From: Bidens hawaiensis
Lineage: Eukaryota > Streptophyta > Magnoliopsida > Asterales > Asteraceae
Assembly (NCBI GenBank): GCA_021521415.1
Contig: JAIQDT010003824.1
Coordinates: 186,001 to 250,000, forward strand
Direction of reading: 5' to 3'
Length of the DNA stretch: 64,000 nt
The translations under genes were made by a program, and so were the position numbers. The notes beneath the pieces were generated by a model, which was not told the DNA's origin, searched no databases, and worked only from the letters and a program-made list of their open reading frames with translations. Within the stretch, counting starts at the first letter, position 1; each line of letters opens with the position of its first letter. Below are positions 45,969 to 58,250 of the stretch, piece after piece.

Positions 45969-46565
45969 ATCTCCACTTTCTGGATTTAGTGGGTAGGACC
46001 TTAGTGAAACATATCAGAAGCATTGTCCAAAGTATCCGCCTCTTGACCTTTGACATCTTTAGCTTTGACTATATCCCTTATGAAATGAAGTTTAACATTG
46101 ACATGCTTGGTCCTTCTTGATAAACTTGATTGTTAGTAAGCTGCACAACCCCTTGATTATCACAAAATACCACTCGTATGACCAAAATACCCTCCAACTC
46201 AGAAATGAATCCTTTTAGCCATAAAGCCTCCTTTACAGTCTCAATGTAGCTTTCCAACTCACCAAAGACCCCCAAAACTTAAAGGCTTACCCTGTAATGG
46301 ACCTGCCTCTGTCCAGATCTTTTGCAAAATCACAATCTGAGCATCCAACTATTATACCATCATCACAAGACTTTCTTCCAAACACCAGCCAAACCTCCTT
46401 AGTACCATTTAGATACCTACGTATCCATTTCACAGCCTCCGAATGAGCCTTGCCTGGATTAGCTATGTACCTACTAAGCTCACTGCATAGCCAATGTCTC
46501 GCCTAGTGCAGACCATAACTGCTCACCAACTTGACATATGGAATCTTATTGTTGCAATTGACCTC
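45969..46565 (-). pseudogene. Copia RT/RNase H tail (minus strand), decayed
   Basis: On the minus strand, NPGKAHSEAVKWIRRYLNGT (end of RT), EALWLKGFISELEG, VVFCDNQGVVQLTNNQVY and a KVLPTKSRKWRLL end are the RNase H landmarks of copia. Stops and frameshifts are frequent. Confidence 0.8.
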
Positions 46566-47780
46566 ATTTTATGATATAGGAGAGCCTTTATCATACAACT
46601 TGAAGTGTATAGCCAATGGAGTTATTACACGTTTACTTAATCTATGTCTCTAGTTGTTTCCATTCCTAGAATCTTCCTGGCTTTGCCAAGTTCCTTCACA
46701 TCAAACTCCTACTTCAACATCTCCTTTGTCAATTAAATTACATGATTGTCTTGACAAGAATATGTAATTAGGGTTTACTTCTAAAATTCAATGACAGGAA
46801 CAAACTTCATCTGTGTGTTTTAATAACGTTCTCAAAATTACTAAACCACCATCTGAACTTTTTACACGGTTCTAACAACTAATCCAAACAACCATTATCT
46901 TTAACACATTGTATAACCAATCAAGGGCAGGGTTACCCTTATGGTACAGGGGTCAGCCATCCTATATGAAAAAAAAGAAAGCAAATTAGTACCATTATTG
47001 AGATAAACAAACATTACTCAAATCGACCCAACATAAATAAACTGGGTAAAATTGTCACCTCTATTTAAGAGTTCCACCTTTTTATAGTATATATAAAGTT
47101 CGACCTCTTTATAGTATATAGTATCTTTATAGTATATAATATCTGGTTACTGAAGTTGGTTATTGCAGGTTGGTAACATTTCTGGTGAAGTCAGATTAAC
47201 TAGAAATTAAATCCATGTATTTAACTCAGATTCAGATTAACCAGAAATTAAACCCATATTTTAAGAACATTGCTGATGAACTCACATTAACAACAATAAA
47301 TTCATATCTAGAAATAAAATCCATATAAGCGATTACCTTCAACGATGATTGTGAATTGTTGAATTGATTGAACAAAAGCCGATGGACTGACTGATGAACA
47401 GAGAGTAGATGTTACAACTATGAACCAGCATAAAACATAATTAATTGAAACAAAAACAAGAAATCATGAAACAATTAAATCAAAAGGCAAAAACAATAGA
47501 ACAAGAAAACATGTGAAGCAATGCTTAAACTTCATGTTACAAACCTGCAAAATCAATCAACGGCTTCAACTGATTGAACAGAATCTGAGAACCGATTGAA
47601 CCAAACTGATGATTGTTGAATCGACGCTTCAAATTTCCCTTCACTTCAAGAACTTATGACACTTATTTTTACCCTTTCTATGTCGACCGCAACTATTAGC
47701 TCATAGAAACATCAGCCAACGGTAATTTTTTGATTTTTTTCACATAATTATGGCTACCATTTAGAAAGTTAGCCATTAAA
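46566..47780. other. Rearranged copia LTR fragments and 3' flank of the kinase gene
   Basis: 46800-46906 repeats the start of the LTR at 45968 in the same orientation, while 46764-46792 repeats a piece of 45717-45746 inverted. The remainder to 47780 is AT-rich, with no gene recognised, and would contain the 3' end of the tandem-kinase transcript. Confidence 0.55.
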
Positions 47781-50107
47781 CTATTTAAGCTTCCTTAATC
47801 TTTCAAGCTCCATGCTAACTTCTTTCATGCTAGGTCTGTTCTCACCTCGCGTGTCAAGGCATCTACAAACAAGGTTACATGCTACGTCTATCTGCTCATC
47901 ACTTGCCTCATCTACAACCAGACTATCAACAATCTCAAGCAACCGATTTTCCCTCTTTGCATGCACAAAATATGTTGCAAGATTTGTATCTTCTTTATCA
48001 ATTGGCTTTAACCCTGTCAGGAGTTCTGCAAGAACCACTCCAAAGCTATACACATCACTCTTATTGGTTAGTTGACCATTAATCATATATTCGGGATCCA
48101 TGTAACCAACGGTCCCATAAACCACCGTAAACACTTGGTCATTACCCAATGGGAGTGACTTTGAGGCACCAAAATCCGTAACTTTTGCAGTGTAATTTTC
48201 ATCCAATAAAATGTTAGTCAACTTCACATCTCTATGTATGATGGTTGTTGTTGCGTCTGAGTGAAGATAAGCAAGTGCACCAGCTGATTCATGCGCTATT
48301 CTTAAACGGCTATCCCATGAAAATATTTGGGTCTTGGTTGTATTATGATGAATGTAATGATAAAGATTGTAACTAGAAACAAATTCATAAACTAGCAATG
48401 GGACTTCGGTTTCCAAACAGCATCCCAAAAGTTTCACCACGTTCCTATGATTAATTTGTCCAAGAATTACAATCTCATTTATAAACGGCTCCACCTGTTC
48501 CTCATCCGATGTTTTGCACCTCTTGATTGCTACCACACATTTATCTGGTAGTACTCCCTTGTACACAACACCATTACCACCTCTTCCGATAATCATACTT
48601 TCATCAAAATTCATAGTTGCTTTTTCTAGCTCTTCAGCTTGAAAAATTTTTATGGAACCGACACCGCCTTTTAGTTTATCTTCCATTAACATCGCGCCAT
48701 TTTTTTGGAAGATTTTTTCTCTAGGCGTAAGTTGCTTCCTCCACTTGGGCGTGAGGGACCTAAAATTCATACTTATATGGGGCTTCTTGGGCATAAGTGA
48801 TCCAAAATCCATACCTGTGTAAAGTATGAACACATTATCAGTTATGTACTAAAATCATCCCAATTCAGTTAACTGCTATACTAATATTTGCTAGTGCATT
48901 CATAATAAAGAACGATGACAATAACTCTGAACGTTATTTTTCTTCTATTACACTTCATGCTTCTTTGTAATTGACTAAATTCTTATGTCGAGTCGTATAT
49001 AATCTGCTAATTTAGTAAGTTATATCTGCACATAAATTAGAAGATTAAAATACCTGAGTTGTGGCTATTATCACTGAACAAAAACTTATCAACCATTCTG
49101 CCGAATATTGTCTTGCCTGCAGCGTGCACCAAATTGTAGGTTTTCTCTTGTAAGTTCAATACATATTCAAGACTAAGGACAACCTCAGCCATGTTAGGGC
49201 GGCTCTTCGGATTGTTTTCCAAACATCTTTCTGCTATTTGAGCAAACTGCTTCAAACATTTTGTGGATATTTCTCGCCTTATATTAGTATCTACTATACC
49301 CTTCAAACGGCCTGCTTTGATAGAGTCTTGAGCCCATGTTGCTATACCACAATCGAGACTATCATCCACCGCCCTCTTCCGACACAGAACCTCCAGCAAC
49401 ACCACCCCAAAAGCATACACATCAGACTTCCTTGTCAGCTTTCCGGTGGCAAAATAATTTGGATCGATATAACCAAAAGTGCCTTTAACAAGTGTGCTGA
49501 CATAAGTGGATGGCTGATTCTTTGGGCTTACTGTAGACAACCCGAAATCAGAAACTTTAGAAGCCCAGTTGTCATCTAGCAAGATATTTGAGCCCTTGAC
49601 GTCTCGATGTATAATACCAAACTCAATGCCGGTACCTGTATGGAGGTAGTCTAACCCATGAGCCGCACCTATGCAAATCTTAAGTCGTTGGCACCAAGAA
49701 AGATAGGTACCAAGTTTGTGGAGATGATCTGCAAGCGTTGCTTTGGGCATGTATTCATACACAAGTATCATCTCGGATTCATGATTACAATAACCGATCA
49801 AGGAAACTAGATGACAGTGGCGTAACTTGGAAAGCATTTCAACTTCAGCCCAAAACTCTAACGCCCCTTGATTCGACATGGAATCCAACCGTTTGATGGC
49901 CGCAGTGACAAGAGTCGATCCAATTTTAATGTTACCTTTGTAAACCTTACCAAAACCTCCTCACCCAATTACTAACGATTCGGCAAAGTTTTCTGTTGCT
50001 GAAAGAATTTCATAATATTCGAAGTGGCGGCAAAGTTGTGGCCATTGCATGGAGGAGGACGCCGCGGCGGTGGATGGTTCAGATTCATTTCCGGTAGCAG
50101 CAAACAT
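47781..50107 (-). pseudogene. Tandem-kinase gene: CrRLK1L-like kinase fused to WAK-like kinase, one in-frame stop
   Basis: Exon 1 (50107-49054) starts MFAATGNESEPSTAAASSSM and encodes a kinase with AAIKRLD (Lys72), IIHRDVKGSNILLDD (HRD 167-169), VSDFGLS (187-189) and GTFGYIDPNYF, close to the CrRLK1L group. A 239-bp GT-AG intron follows (donor CAG/GTATTT at 49053, acceptor ACACAG at 48815). Exon 2 (48814-47781) joins in phase 1, so SG-MDFGSLMPKK continues the frame into a WAK-like kinase: IIGRGGNGVVYKG (426-433), VAIKRCK (Lys449), IIHRDVKLTNILLDENY (545-547), DFGAS (565-567) and GTVGYMDPEYM. The total is 696 codons. Both kinases keep Lys, HRD and DFG. No signal peptide or membrane span is seen, so a cytoplasmic protein is expected. 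Tandem kinases of this type include known plant disease-resistance proteins (wheat WTKs, barley Rpg1). A TGA at codon 49 (49963-49961) replaces the Cys of the first glycine loop. It is the only lesion. Two separate genes are possible, but the splice phase favours fusion. A W-box (TTGACT, 50243) lies upstream. Confidence 0.8.
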
Positions 50108-50242
50108 AGTTATTGATAAGGTAGAAGTACAACAATTATTTGAACAATTATAAAGACGTGTTCAAAAATAAGGCTTGTAAGAGAGAGCTAACTTACAAAA
50201 TGAATGTCCTTATCAGTTTAGTTTATGAGTGTGAAAAGAAAG

Positions 50243-50248
50243 TTGACT
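50243..50248 (+). promoter_or_regulatory. W-box-like TTGACT upstream of the tandem-kinase gene
   Basis: TTGACT lies about 136 bp upstream of the ATG at 50107, with a second TTGAC at 50264. WRKY factors bind this core in many defence-gene promoters. A single 6-mer is weak evidence. Confidence 0.3.
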
Positions 50249-51018
50249 TTTCTTCCACGTAAATTGACATTTATGAGTTGAGATAGAATCAAATAAAATT
50301 TGGACCAATTATTCAAACTTATTTATAAGTCATATTCTTAATACTTGGTAGTTGGTACACCTATAATGAATAAACTAGATTAATAATGTATAATAGATTA
50401 ATGATCGTGTTACATACAGATACAGATGAAAAATATATAAAATGTCATATATATATATACATATTATACATTTTAATGAATTATAAACGTCATATTTGTA
50501 AAAAAACGAATAGTTTTACATGAATTATAAGGCATTACATAGTTCTTTTAATTCAAATAAAAAAAAACATATAGAGACAAACAGAGAAAAATGACTAGTT
50601 AAAGCATCTTTACAACTTATAACATGAGTCTAAAAAAACATATTAATTATTTAGTAAAGTCATATGTTATATGTAAAAAAAACACACTTTTAGGCATCCA
50701 AGATGTCTTGTTTTACATACATTCATTGAAATATAATAGAACAAAAATAAAAATCATGTGAAGTCAAAAGACATGCATTATAAAAACAAAAGTGAAGCAT
50801 TAGTTGTAACAAAAAAAATAAATAGTTAAAGAAAAAAAACTTAAATTCAATAAATAATGGTTGAACATGTATGAAGTCTTATCTGAAAATTAATAAAACA
50901 TATTAGTAATGAAAATCTACAATATTAAATGTAATATAACACTACATAATCTTCTTCATAATAAGTTTCCAAAATTAGTAATAAAAATCTATATTATTAA
51001 ATGTAATATAACACTACA
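50249..51018. other. AT-rich spacer with an 80-bp local duplication
   Basis: AATATTAAATGTAATATAAC followed by ACTACAT occurs at about 50920 and 50990. The adjoining ATAATCTTCTTCATAAT occurs here (50946) and again at 52890, right of the Helitron. No gene was seen. Confidence 0.55.
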
Positions 51019-52871
51019 TCTAATCTAACTAATATATTAAAGCAACACAATTTTGTCCACGTGTCCTTCACTTAGGTTATTCACATAGGCTTCCATGTCA
51101 TCAACATTCCATAAATCTAATTTCCACATATTCAAAATAAAATTTTAATCAATGATATTGACTTTTATATTTTTGTAACTTATTAATGTAATTATGATAT
51201 TAATTATTCTAATTATGGTTAGAATTAAAATAACTTATTAAATTTACTAGGTTTAAATTGTTCATCGTTTCTTCTTTAAAAGGCACATGCTTCGTTCAAA
51301 AATCATAACGCTCCCCATCATTTGTAGCCAGATTCTTCGCCTCATCTATAACTGGTTCTTCATGATTTATCGGTTTCATAATCCGAACAATATCAAATAT
51401 GTTCATCGTTTGCAATTATCAGATATGATTTCTATTTTAGTGTTAAATCGAATTTTGTGAAGAACAACATCAAATTGATTCACTGTTATTGGATTTAGGG
51501 TTTAACTTCATGATTTTTTATACTAAAGGTTAATAGATTCGATATTTAATCTATTCCTATTAATCAATTTATGTTTTAATCTATTTAGGGTTTAAAGGTA
51601 TGATTTTTTTTTAAATTATCGGTTAATTGATATGATGTTTAATATGTTTATTACTTAAAATTATGTTTAATATTTTGATTTTTTGTACTTAATACGCCTT
51701 TTTCCAAGTTTCACTAATATTAATTTATTTTTATAACCTTTCAATTTAAAATTTGAAAATCTTATTATATATTGATAAAACCTAACTATTATAATAATTA
51801 AAATATTAGTTTATTATATTTAACCATTCCTTTATTTGGTATAATAATATTAGTCAAACAATAGTAATAATTTAACGAGCATTTATCAATTAATACACAC
51901 AAAAAAATAAATAAATTATAATTCATTTTAAAAATTTTTTAATCTTTCATTTTATAGTAGCTAACTTTATTTAAATATGTTAAGTTTAAAAATTTAAACA
52001 CCTAATGAGTTAACTTTATAAATTTAGAAACAAATGTTTATATCTTATAAATTGTTTAATTGCTCTTTTAAAACTCTTAATTTTTGAAATAAATGTCTTT
52101 TTAATAGGTTTGACTAACTCATTGAGTTTTAAACGGTTTCACCATAAAATAAATATTTCTTAAAATAAAATGAAAACTTTCATTACTACTCATTTAAAAT
52201 TATATATAGAAATTATTAAAATCAAAATCTTTTAAAACAACTTATATATGCAATCTAATTAACAAAATATTTAATTTATAACTAATTCAAATGCGGGTTT
52301 CATTATTATTAATTTTGCAGTAATTTAGGATATAAATTGGGGTATTGTTTGAATTTGTAACTAATTTGAGGTGTTGTATTCATAAGTTTTGCCATTTTAC
52401 TGGTTCCAGGTTGCTTTGGATAACATAAACACCATCAATGTATGCTTTCTTCAATTATGTCTATGTAAAGTTTTTCTTTTTATTAATTAATTTCCTTATC
52501 ACTAATTGTTTATTTTTTCTAATGTATCTGTGTTGAAATTTACACAATGTTTATTTTTGTTATATTTCAGTTATTGTGTATGAGGCATGATATTTTGGAT
52601 GTTGATTTAATTAGACGATTAACTTTCAATTAATATGTGTTTTTTGTTCTCATGTTATAAGTTATAAAGATGTTTTAACTTTTTATTTATCTTTGTTAGT
52701 ATTTGTATGGTTTTGTATTTGAATTAAAGTAACAATTTAATGTCTCATAATTTATGTGAATGTATCTTTTTTTATATAAATATGACATTTGCGTTTTACT
52801 AAATTTATAATATACACATATATTACGTTTTAAATATATTCTACCTGTGTGTAACACGGGCATTATCCTAG
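51019..52871 (+). mobile_element. Non-autonomous Helitron, 1.85 kb
   Basis: 5' end TCTAATCTAACTAATATATT is preceded by A (51018). 3' end has the hairpin CCTGTGTGTAACACGGG followed by CATTATC-CTAG (52868-52871) and then T (52872). TC...CTAG ends, a subterminal hairpin and A/T insertion are the Helitron signature. The interior is very AT-rich with no Rep or helicase, so it depends on other copies. Confidence 0.7.
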
Positions 52872-52993
52872 TATACATATATATTGATAATCTTCTTCAT
52901 AATGAGTTTCCAAAATTTTTCTGGTATATCATGTTTATTGTTTTATGTGTAAGCTTTGATTCTTTATTGAGTATGACTATTTTAATATAGGCT

Positions 52994-53340
52994 CTACTCT
53001 TCACTCTTAATCAACATAAGTTGGTCAGGTGAAAAAACTAGATCTTTTAAGTTTAAGCCAACTCTTAATAATGATTGTTCTTGTCTTTTACTCATGGTCA
53101 TTGCAAAACAAAGTGCAATAGTAAATTGTCTTCTCTTTAACTGGAATGGAAGTTTCTTATCCGATGGAGTAAGACTACTTCGGCTAATTAAGGTGTGATA
53201 TTCGATATTAGTACCATAAACAATTTTTCCTTCAATTACACTTATGCCCAAGATAACGATTTGTAGGTGAGTTCCATTACACAATCCTTTTTTTATTATT
53301 ATTAATATTTCTTAGTAACATAATCGCAACACCAACTTTA
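52994..53340 (-). pseudogene. Helitron Pif1-type helicase, C-terminal fragment
   Basis: On the minus strand, LKVGVAIMLLRNINNNKK leads after a frameshift to MCNGTHLQIVILG, SRSSLTPSDKKLPFQLKRRQ and TIALCFAMTMSKRQEQSL. This is the C-terminal part of the Pif1-like helicase in plant Helitron RepHel proteins. The preceding part is at 59016-59750, separated by the copia element 53363-59010. Confidence 0.85.
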
Positions 53341-53362
53341 AGGACCACTATATGGTTTGGCA

Positions 53363-54124
53363 TGTTGGGTTCTATACGGGTGTAGCCCCAATCCGTCTTG
53401 GGTTGGGCAGTTGAAGACTTGAATGGTTGAATGGGCTAGCCACCCATTCAACTTTAGTGGCCCGTTTATTTATTTCTTGTAACTTGTGGAGAAAGAAATA
53501 AACCCTAAATGCCTCCCTATATAATTTCTTGCCAGCACCTAAATAAAAGAAGAGACCCTATTCGTTGCCCGTAGACGTAGGTTACACACCGTGACCGAAC
53601 CATGTAAATCCCGTGTTCGTTTTAGTATTGCTTTATTATAATATTGTTATTATTGTTTTGTGGATTTTGTGAGACATCACCTACTGCCGCCGTCATCCGT
53701 CATCATTTAATATTATACATAGGAATTTGAAAGTGTGTTTATCAATCTGTGATTGTGAATAAGCCAACGCCACCAACCCCTTTTAACATTTATTTGTGTG
53801 TTTGTGAGATACAAAGAAGCCACCAAAACAAAGTAACGTACATCGATCAGAAGTCAAAGAATTGTGGACAGTTGCTGTTGGTTTGTTTGATCAAGAAGTA
53901 AGCAAGTCCAGGTTCCTTTTTTGCTTTGGTTATTTAGTTACTGTTTGGGTTATTTATTGGTTCAGTTTTACTTCTCATTTATCCGCTGCGTTTACTTGGT
54001 ATTTGTTTTAGAAATCAATTAGAAATACCGTTAAGTTCTTAAGGCCCGAGCCGTTGTATTGTATTGATTTTTGTCGCCCTATCAGACTCCTTTCGAGTCA
54101 GCTGCGTACACGTAATACCTAACA
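53363..54124 (+). repeat. 5' LTR of TNT1-like element
   Basis: TGTTGGGTTCTATACGGGTG...GTAATACCTAACA. TATA-like CCTATATAATT at about 53516. Over most of its length it is near-identical to the 3' LTR. Confidence 0.93.
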
Positions 54125-54126
54125 AG

Positions 54127-54139
54127 TGGTATCAGAGCC
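54127..54139 (+). promoter_or_regulatory. Primer-binding site (tRNA-iMet)
   Basis: TGGTATCAGAGCC two bases after the LTR end. Confidence 0.95.
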
Positions 54140-54171
54140 AGGTTGGCTCTCACTCTTTGATCTCCGGTATT

Positions 54172-55096
54172 ATGGCTGATGAGGGTAAAACGAAAATCGA
54201 GAAGTTTGATGGACAAAACTTTGGATGGTGGAAGATGCAAATTATGGATTTGCTGATACAGAAGGATTTGGATGTGGCTTTAGAGGAACCGTCTGAGAAG
54301 AGTACAGATGAGTGGAAAGCTATTGACAAGAAGGAGAAGTCAACAATTAGGCTTACCTTGTCTATGAACGTGGCGTACAACATCTTAGACGAAACCACGG
54401 CACGTGGAATCATGGAGTCGTTGTCAAACATGTATGAGAAACCTTCGTCTGCAAACAAGGTGTTCCTAATCCAAGAGTTGGTTAAAACACGCATGAAAGA
54501 GGGAGGTTCTGTTACCGAACATATATACACCTTCAATTCTCACCTGAGACGTTTATCATCGGTGAAGTTCACGATTGATGATAAATTGCAAGCTTGCCTA
54601 CTTTTATCTTCATTACCTGACAGCTGGTCAGGAACAATCACTGCAGTCACCAGTTCAGTTGGATGGATCGGATCCTTTGACTTTTAACAAAGTTCGTGAC
54701 TTGATTTTGAATGAAGATTCTAGAAGGAGGAATAATGGAGAATTATCAAGCACTTTGCTAGGTGCTGAAGGTAGAGGGCGGAGCAAGAACAGAGGAGGCA
54801 ACATGGGTAGATCAAAATCCAGAAAGAGAAGCAAGTCTAGGCTAAGAAAAGATATTACTTATTGGAATTGCCAGGAGAATGGGCATTTCAGAAGTCAGTG
54901 TACTAACCCTCCGGCATCTCAACAGAAAAAGGAAGTAAATTCTACTTCGGAAGTAAATGCTGCTACAAAAAAAGTTTCAGATGATGAAGCCCTAGTCTGC
55001 TGTGTTGAGAACACAGTTGAGTCTTGGATCATGGACTCCGGTGCGTCTTTCCATGCTACGTTTAGCACAAAGAGCTTGAAAAATATCAGAACATGA
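54172..55096 (+). pseudogene. TNT1-like gag and start of protease
   Basis: Initiation at 54172 gives MADEGKTKIEKFDGQNFGWW, the copia gag opening, then TARGIMESLSNMYEKPSSAN and LVKTRMKEGGSVTEHIYTFN. A frameshift near 54655 moves the frame to 54575-55096, which carries an Arg/Lys/Ser-rich stretch. The knuckle reads YWNCQENGHFRSQC, its first Cys replaced by Tyr. The protease motif WIMDSGASFHAT (catalytic Asp present) follows. Confidence 0.9.
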
Positions 55097-56100
55097 AACT
55101 TTGGCAAAGTTCGTTTGGCGAATGATGAGGCTCTAGACATTACTGGGATGGGGGATATCGACTTGAAGACTTCTTTAGGTACTACATGGACTCTAAAAGA
55201 TGTCAGAATAATTCCTAAGTTAAGGAAGATGTTGATTTCTATTGGGCAGCTTGACGATCAAGGTTATGGTGTTACTTTCGAATGAGGGCAATGGAAGGTC
55301 ATCAAGGGTAACTTGGTAATTGCTCGTGGGAAGAAAAAGGGTACGTTGTACATGGCAGAAATCTCAGCAGGAGAGGTAAATTCAGTGGCTAGTGGACCGA
55401 GTCCATCATGTTTTTGGCATCAACGACTCAGTCACATGAGTGAGAAAGGTTTGAAGATACGGGCAGAGAAAGGTAAATTCCCTAATTTGAAAAAGGTGGA
55501 ACTTGATACAGGGTTCTGTGAATCATGTGTGCTTGGCAAGAAGAAACGGGTCACCTTTGTAAAATCAGGAAAAACACTTAAGGCAGAGAAGCTTGAGCTT
55601 GTTCATACTGATGTGTATGGACCAACACCAGTATCATCATTAGGAGGCTCCAACTACTACGTCACTTTCATTGATGATGCTACACGGAAGCTATGGATCT
55701 ATTTTCTCAAAAACAAGTTCGAGGTATTTGATGTTTTCAAGAAATGGAAGGCAGCCGTGGAGATGGAAACGAATCTGAAAGTGAAGTGTTTAAAGTCTGA
55801 CAATGGCAGGGAGTACATCAGCAAGGAATTCGTTAATTACTGTGCTGAGAGGGGTATAAAGATGATTAATACCATTCCTGGTACGCCACAGCAGAATGGA
55901 GTGGCCGAAAGAATTAATAGGACACTGAATGAAAGAGCTAGAGCAATGAGATTAAATGTAGGGCTTCCAAAGACCTTCTTTCTGGGCAGATGCAGTCAAC
56001 ACTGCTGCATATCTTATAAATAGAGGGTCGTCAGTTCCTCTTCGATTTAGAATTCCTGAGGAAGTATGAATTGGAAAAGAGGTTACATTCAGACATCTTA
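55097..56100 (+). pseudogene. TNT1-like protease end, integrase
   Basis: After a stop at 55094 and another at about 55283, the frame is open from 55313. Pre-integrase reads CFWHQRLSHMSEKGLKI...FCESCVLGKKKRV. The integrase core has HTDVYGPTPV, FIDDATRKLWIYFLKNK, SDNGREYISKEF and QQNGVAERINRTL, so D, D and E are all present. A frameshift near 55972 breaks the C-terminal part. Confidence 0.92.
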
Positions 56101-57942
56101 AAGTGTTCGGTTGTGATGCTTACGTTGGAATAAAAGACACCGAGAGGGACAAGCTTGACCCTAAGGCGAAGAAGTGTACTTTTATAGGCTATGGTGACGC
56201 GAAGATGGGCTTTAGGCTTTGGGATCCAGAGGTCAGAAAAGTATGCAGAGCTCGGGTTCCGGTGTTTAATGAAGCAAGAATTTACAAAGATAGAAAGTCA
56301 TTCACGCAAGAAGTTGATAAAGAACATGTAAAGTTTGAAAATACAAGTGAGAAGGTTGATAGTCAGAGTTCAGAAACATCAAAAGAGGTTGAGGAAGAAA
56401 ATACAGATGAATTTGAGGATTTCTCCGACAGTGTGATTTCAGAGTCTAATACTGAACAGTCTCCACTGGAACAAGAAATTGTTACACCTAAGCTAGAGGT
56501 TAGGAGGTCTTCCAGAACCATTAGACCTCCTAAGAGGTATTCCCCTTCTGTTAATTACCTTCTACTGACGGAGAACGGTGAACCACAATGTTACTCTGAA
56601 GTAATGAGTTTGAAAGACTCGTCTCAGTGGGAGCGAGCTATGAGAGAAGAGATGGATTCACTAAACAAGAACATGACTTGGGTTCTTACACCGCTTCCAT
56701 CCGGGAAGAAAGCTCTTCAAAACCGATGGGTATTTAGGATCAAGGATGAAAGTGATGATACAAAGAGATACAAAGCATGATTGGTAGTGAAAGGGTTCCA
56801 ACAAAAGCATGGGGTTGATTATAATGAGATATTTTCTCCTATGGTAAAAATGACTACAATCAGACTGGTGCTTAGTATCGTGGTTGCAGAAAACTTGCAT
56901 CTAGAGCAGCTTGATGTGAAGACAGCTTTTCTGCATGGTGATCTTGAGGAGGATATCTACATGGCACAGCCAGAGGGGTTTCAAATAGTTGGTAAAGAAA
57001 ACATGGTGTGCAAGTTAAAGAAGACTCTATATGGATTGAAGCAGGCGCCAGACAGTGGTATATCAAGTTTGATGATTTTATGGGCAGGAATGGATACAAA
57101 GATGTGAGATGAACCACTACTGCTATCTCAAGAATTTCGATAGTTCCTATATCATTCTACTGCCTTATGTAGATGATATGCTGATTGCCGGTTCAGACAT
57201 GTCAGAGATTAATAAGTTGAAGCGACAGATGTATGAAGAATTTGAAATGAAAGATTTAGGTCCAGCCAAGCAAATTCTTGGTATGAGCATCACCAGAGAC
57301 AAGAAGGACAGTTCTCTAACTTTATCTCAGGAGAAATACATCTGGAAAATTTTAGAGAAGTTTAACATGAGCGATGAGAAAACCACTACTCGAAGTACAC
57401 CTATGGGTAGTCATATTAAACTTTCTAAGGATCAATCTCCTAGTACTGATGGAGAAAAGGCAAATATGGCAAAGATTCCTTATGCTTCTGCAGTGGGTAG
57501 TCTTATGTATGCAATGGTGTGCAAGAGACCTAATATTGCTCACGCAGTGGGAGTTATTAGCAGGTTCATGTCAAATCTAGGGAAAGCACATTAGGAAGCA
57601 GTGAAGTGGCTGCTTAGGTACCTAAAAGGAACTTCAAAGATGGCCTTATGCTTTAAAGGCAAAGATGCAATTCTTAAAGGGTTTTCAGATGCTGACTTAG
57701 GTGGGTGCAAAGAGACTTATAAGAGTACTACGGGATACGTGTTCACTATGGGGGACACTGCAATCTGTTGGAAATCTAGAATGCAGAAGAGTGTGGCACT
57801 CTCAACCACGGAAGCTGAGTATATGGCAGCTGCTGAAGCGAGTAAGGAGCTTGTTTGGTTGAGAACTTTCTTAGAGGAGTTAGGCAAGGAACAAACAGAT
57901 TATCTGTTGTACTGTGATAATGAAAAAAGTGCTGTGAATTAG
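56101..57942 (+). pseudogene. TNT1-like reverse transcriptase and RNase H
   Basis: VFGCDAYVGIKDTERDKLD and an acidic linker lead to RT motifs NRWVFRIKDESDDTKRYK (stop just after), LVVKGFQQKHGVDYNEIFSP, LDVKTAFLHGDLEEDIYM, LYGLKQAPDSG and, after a frameshift near 57055, LLPYVDDMLIAGSDM. RNase H has KGFSDADLGGCKETYKSTTG, LSTTEAEYMAAAEASKELVW and LYCDNEKSAVN. Stops lie at about 56778, 57592 and 57940. Confidence 0.92.
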
Positions 57943-58250
57943 CCAAGAATCCTATGTATCATGGTAAAACGAAGCACATTCATATGCGTTATCATTTCAT
58001 TCAGGGTATAGTCAGTGATGGGACTATTCGGTTAAACAACATTAGGGGAAACAGGAATCCGGCAGATATGTTTACCAAGGTTGTGACCTTGGACAAACTG
58101 AAGCTCTTCAGTTGATCTCCAGGAATAGTGTTGAGGAGGTGGCAACGAACAGGTGAAAGACATGGTATATATTGAAGACTAAAGATTACTGGTACAGGTT
58201 GGTTTACATGTAGAGCAAGTGAAGACAGTCTGAGGCTCCAAGTGGGAGAT
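57943..58250 (+). other. RNase H tail and polypurine tract
   Basis: KTKHIHMRYHFI-like coding remains continue to the stop near 58115. The purine-rich CCAAGTGGGAGAT directly precedes the 3' LTR at 58251. Confidence 0.75.

Noticed and set aside
54150..54536. 128-codon minus-strand frame
   Set aside because: Shadow of the TNT1-like gag on the plus strand.
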